Origin: Peribacillus loiseleuriae | Lineage (GTDB): Bacteria; Bacillota; Bacilli; Bacillales; DSM-1321 | DNA: 64,000 bases | Direction of reading: 5' to 3' | NCBI RefSeq assembly: GCF_001183985.1 | Contig: NZ_LFZW01000001.1 | Location: 1,085,812 to 1,149,811, forward strand | In this document: piece by piece, positions 60,799 to 64,000 of the stretch | Layout: each line of letters starts with the position of its first letter | Position numbering within the stretch: the first letter of the stretch is position 1 | Notes under the pieces: model-generated | The model's input: the letters and a program-made list of their open reading frames with translations, nothing else | What the model was told of the DNA's origin: nothing | Databases searched by the model: none | Position numbers and translations under genes: made by a program

Positions 60799-62550
60799 AT
60801 GTTTTCGATTTTTAGAAAGTTGTCCTGGTATTTTAAGGAACAATGGAAACGATACACGATGGCGATTTTATTTTTATGCTTGGTAAATATCATGGAGGTC
60901 ATTCCTCCGAAGTTGATTGGGATGGCAATTGATGATATTCATAATGGAGCATTAACTCGTGAAGGGATCATTCGGTATATCGTTTATTTAGCAGCCGTTG
61001 GCATGGCAAGCTATATTTTCGGTTATTTATGGAGTTACTTACTATTTGGCGGCGGTCACTTGGTCGAACGTAAGCTAAGGACTGGATTTATGAGCCATCT
61101 ACTGAAAATGACACCTACTTTTTATGAAAAAAACCGAACTGGCGATTTGATGGCAAGAGCAACAAATGATTTAAAATCCATTTCAATGACAGCAGGATTT
61201 GGAATATTAACACTTGCAGATGCTGTTTTGTTTACGTTAACGATTTTGCTTGTGATGGGAGCTACGATCAGCTGGACATTAACAATCACAGCCGTTTTAC
61301 CTCTGCCAATAATGGCAGTCATGATGCAGGTATATGGAAAAAGAATTCATAAACGGTTTACAGAAGCACAAACCGCTTTTGGTAACTTGAATGATAAAGT
61401 GCTAGAGTCTGTTGCGGGAGTTCGGGTGATTCGGGCTTATGTTCAAGAACGAGAAGATGAGCGCCGATTCTATGATATGACGGAAGATGTCTATAAGAAG
61501 AACCTGGAAGTGGCAAAAATTGATTCGCTCTTTGACCCGACCATCTCTATCCTTGTTGGAATCAGTTATTTGATTGGTCTTGGATATGGAGCATATATGG
61601 TGTTTCAGCAGTTAATCACACTCGGCAATCTAGTATCTTTTAACGTCTATCTCGGCATGTTGATTTGGCCGATGATCGCGATGGGTGAACTAATAAATAT
61701 CATGCAGCGTGGGAATGCTTCACTTGATCGTCTCACTGAAACGATGTCTTATGAAGTAGATGTTAAAAACGAACCTGGTGCAGAGCTGATTGGTCATCCT
61801 GAAGATATATCATTTGATTCTGTTCATTTTACGTACCCCATGTCTGAAGTAGTGAACCTAGACCAAGTATCTGTAACGATTGAACGTGGTCATACATTAG
61901 GAATTGTCGGGAAAACAGGAAGCGGGAAAACGACGCTTGTTAAACAGCTTCTGCGGGAATATCCACTTGGTGAGGGTAAGCTCTCGATTGCAGGTTTGCC
62001 GGTGAATCAGCTAACGATTGAAGAAGTCCGTAGCTGGATAGGGTATGTACCGCAAGATCATTTTCTTTTTTCAAAATCAGTGAAAGATAATATTTTATTT
62101 GGAAAAATGGATGCAACGGAAGAGGATTTAAAGAGCGCCATTCGATTGGCAGATTTCGAGAAAGACCTCGAAATGCTCCCTGAAAAGCTTGAAACACTTG
62201 TTGGTGAAAAAGGGGTCGCTCTATCTGGTGGACAAAAACAACGGATTTCGATTGCTAGGGCATTGATTAAAAATCCAGAGATTTTGATTCTCGATGATTC
62301 ATTGTCTGCAGTGGATGCGAAAACAGAAACAACCATCATTGAAAATATTCAAAGAGAGCGTGCCGGAAAAACGACAATTATCACTACCCATCGTCTATCC
62401 GCTGTTCAACATGCCCAATGGATTATTGTACTCGATAACGGCAAGGTGATTGAAGAAGGAAAGCATGAAGATCTACTTGCAGAGGGTGGCTGGTATAAGG
62501 AACAATATGTACGTCAACAGGTAGAGGTAGGAACTGAGGTGAACGTATGA
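60799..62550 (+). CDS. bmrC: Heterodimeric multidrug ABC exporter subunit, BmrC/YheI-like
   Basis: A 583-residue half-transporter with an N-terminal six-helix exporter domain (about 15-310) and a C-terminal ATPase domain (about 335-575). Walker A is GKTGSGKTT, the signature is LSGGQKQR and Walker B is ILILDDS. Asp replaces the usual catalytic Glu after Walker B, the mark of the degenerate-site subunit in heterodimers such as BmrCD. Its stop overlaps the start of the partner gene (ATGA). The long leader upstream is likely regulatory. The ribosome binding site is AGGGGGGAAG. Confidence 0.9.
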   Translation: MFSIFRKLSWYFKEQWKRYTMAILFLCLVNIMEVIPPKLIGMAIDDIHNGALTREGIIRYIVYLAAVGMASYIFGYLWSYLLFGGGHLVERKLRTGFMSHLLKMTPTFYEKNRTGDLMARATNDLKSISMTAGFGILTLADAVLFTLTILLVMGATISWTLTITAVLPLPIMAVMMQVYGKRIHKRFTEAQTAFGNLNDKVLESVAGVRVIRAYVQEREDERRFYDMTEDVYKKNLEVAKIDSLFDPTISILVGISYLIGLGYGAYMVFQQLITLGNLVSFNVYLGMLIWPMIAMGELINIMQRGNASLDRLTETMSYEVDVKNEPGAELIGHPEDISFDSVHFTYPMSEVVNLDQVSVTIERGHTLGIVGKTGSGKTTLVKQLLREYPLGEGKLSIAGLPVNQLTIEEVRSWIGYVPQDHFLFSKSVKDNILFGKMDATEEDLKSAIRLADFEKDLEMLPEKLETLVGEKGVALSGGQKQRISIARALIKNPEILILDDSLSAVDAKTETTIIENIQRERAGKTTIITTHRLSAVQHAQWIIVLDNGKVIEEGKHEDLLAEGGWYKEQYVRQQVEVGTEVNV

Positions 62551-64000
62551 AAGTCGTAAAAAAGCTATACCAATATGCAACTCTATACAAAAAATTAATT
62601 ATTGGCGCGCTCATCATGTTATCCATTTCCGTAGCAGCTGATTTAACAGGCCCGTTCGTTGCAAAAAAGATCATAGATTCCCATATACTTGGTATTGAAT
62701 CGGAGTGGTACGAAACAGAAGAAAGTAAAGACGCCGTTCCTTACCAAGGGAACTGGTATAAACGTACTGACTATTTTACAAATCATGAAACAAGAGGGCA
62801 GGAAGTCAGGGTTCTACAGGTTGGGACCCAATTTGTCTTTGTGGAAGACGCTGTCCCGTTTGATGGCAGCCGAAAGTTAGATGGAGAGGGTATAACGGTT
62901 ACGAAAAATGGGCAATCGGAGACGTTTCCTGCAACAGTTTTAGAAAAACAAGACTTAATGAGCTTTTATCAACCAGAGATTGCTAGAATTTTCATGCTTG
63001 TAGCTCTTTATTTCGGTCTTGTTTTAATCTCCTCGCTGTTTCAATATTACCAAAGCTATTATTTGCAAAAATCAGCAAATCGAATTATCCAACGTATGCG
63101 CAATGACCTCTTCACGCATATGTCGAGGCTACCGATTCGCTATTTTGATAAATTACCAGCTGGCAAGGTTGTAGCTAGAATTACGAATGATACAGAAGCG
63201 ATCCGTGAGCTGTATGTAACGGTTCTTGCGAATTTTTTCTCAAGTACGATTAATATTATCGGGGTATTCATTGCCTTATTCATTTTGAACCCAACGATCG
63301 CACTGGCAGCTCTAGTTCTAGTCCCAATCCTATTGATTTGGACGATTATTTATCGGAAGTTTGCTTCAAAGTATAACCATATCATTCGAGCAAGAATCAG
63401 TGATATTAATGGAATGATCAATGAATCCATTTCTGGGATGACAATCATTCAAGCATTTAACCAAGGAAAAGGTGCAAAGGAATCTTTTGAAAGATTGAAC
63501 GAAGAGCATTTTACGTATCAAAATAAAATGCTGAACTTAAATTCACTAACAGGTCACAATTTAATTGGCATATTAAAAACAAGTGCATTGGTGCTGTTCA
63601 TCTGGTATTTCGGGGGCATGTCTATGACCGTTTCTAGCGCTATTTCTTTAGGTATGTTGTATGCGGTTGTAGATTTTATCAATCGTTTATTGCAACCAGT
63701 TCAAGGAATTGTCAACCAGTTCGCAAACCTGGAGCAAGCATTAGTGGCTGGCGAACGAGCATTCAGCTTATTGGATGAACCAGGAATTTTAGTTGAGGAT
63801 AAAAGCATCATGCGCTACAAAGGAAATGTAGAATTTAAGGACGTATCATTTGGTTATAAAGAAAATGAATATGTGTTAAAGGATATAACTTTCCAAGCGA
63901 AGCAAGGGGAAACTGTTGCCTTGGTAGGTCAAACTGGGTCAGGAAAAAGCTCGATTATGAATCTACTATTTCGGTTCTATGATACGAATAAAGGGAAAAT
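62547..64000 (+). CDS. bmrD: Heterodimeric multidrug ABC exporter subunit, BmrD/YheH-like (partial)
   Basis: Runs off the right edge; about 484 residues are visible. It starts MKVVKKLYQYATLYKKLIIG. A large extracytoplasmic insert lies between the first two membrane helices (about residues 45-135, ESEWYETEESKDAVPYQGNW and beyond), which is characteristic of BmrD. The exporter helices follow, then the ATPase domain begins near 430 with Walker A GQTGSGKSS. The signature and Walker B lie beyond the window. It overlaps bmrC by 4 bp, so the two subunits are coupled. Confidence 0.92.
   Translation, partial: MKVVKKLYQYATLYKKLIIGALIMLSISVAADLTGPFVAKKIIDSHILGIESEWYETEESKDAVPYQGNWYKRTDYFTNHETRGQEVRVLQVGTQFVFVEDAVPFDGSRKLDGEGITVTKNGQSETFPATVLEKQDLMSFYQPEIARIFMLVALYFGLVLISSLFQYYQSYYLQKSANRIIQRMRNDLFTHMSRLPIRYFDKLPAGKVVARITNDTEAIRELYVTVLANFFSSTINIIGVFIALFILNPTIALAALVLVPILLIWTIIYRKFASKYNHIIRARISDINGMINESISGMTIIQAFNQGKGAKESFERLNEEHFTYQNKMLNLNSLTGHNLIGILKTSALVLFIWYFGGMSMTVSSAISLGMLYAVVDFINRLLQPVQGIVNQFANLEQALVAGERAFSLLDEPGILVEDKSIMRYKGNVEFKDVSFGYKENEYVLKDITFQAKQGETVALVGQTGSGKSSIMNLLFRFYDTNKGK

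Overview
The window looks like chromosome from a low-GC, endospore-forming member of the Bacillales. It carries spoVR, a YhdB-like gene, an intact and a decayed YjcZ-type sporulation gene, SdpR/SdpI, YxlE/F/G-like genes, Mn-dependent pyrophosphatase, a BmrC/BmrD-like exporter and a T-box leader. AGGAGG-type ribosome binding sites precede most genes, and TTG and GTG starts are common. I saw no rRNA, tRNA, CRISPR array, prophage or intact transposase gene. The genus cannot be fixed from the sequence alone.

Layout. 0-6.1 kb: YhdB-like protein, secreted M14 carboxypeptidase, DUF3889 protein, two small membrane proteins, then a T-box leader driving an NhaC-type antiporter and a PqqB-like metallo-hydrolase. 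6.8-11.4 kb: spoVR, a copper-type cluster (PCYCGC lipoprotein, CopC, CopD) and a YnfA protein. 11.6-17 kb: mannitol operon mtlA-mtlR-mtlD. 17-20.8 kb: gene-poor and decaying, with a DedA gene, a broken yjcZ and a broken CDF metal transporter. 21-25.5 kb: two-component system, small membrane protein, an Spx paralogue, a conserved unknown gene and a cold-shock gene. 25.5-30.5 kb (minus): DUF3892, nrdI, nrdF, a block of three repeats, nrdE. 31-38 kb: ppaC, SulP transporter, S51 peptidase, phoU, GNAT acetyltransferase, YeiH exporter. 38-47.9 kb: two CNNM/CorC paralogues alternating with a YtkA-like lipoprotein and a second DedA, then a soluble sensor kinase, a class A penicillin-binding protein and isoaspartyl dipeptidase. 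48-55.5 kb: yjcZ, Cof-type phosphatase, KtrB, sdpR-sdpI, YxlEFG-type ABC cluster. 55.8-64 kb: nagZ-namZ muropeptide recycling, signal peptidase I, and a bmrC-bmrD multidrug exporter behind a leader region that resembles a translation-dependent attenuator. bmrD runs off the right edge.

The most unusual content lies between genes. Three families of structured intergenic repeats recur. Family R1 (about 120 bp, five copies) is a long hairpin whose arms change together between copies. Family R2 (about 150-190 bp, three copies) has GTTCAAAAAG-type inverted ends. Family R3 (two full copies and one partial) looks like a non-autonomous IS200/IS605-type element, with one copy ending just upstream of phoU. 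The single most interesting gene arrangement is the T-box leader with a plausible tyrosine specifier in front of an antiporter and a PqqB-like enzyme.
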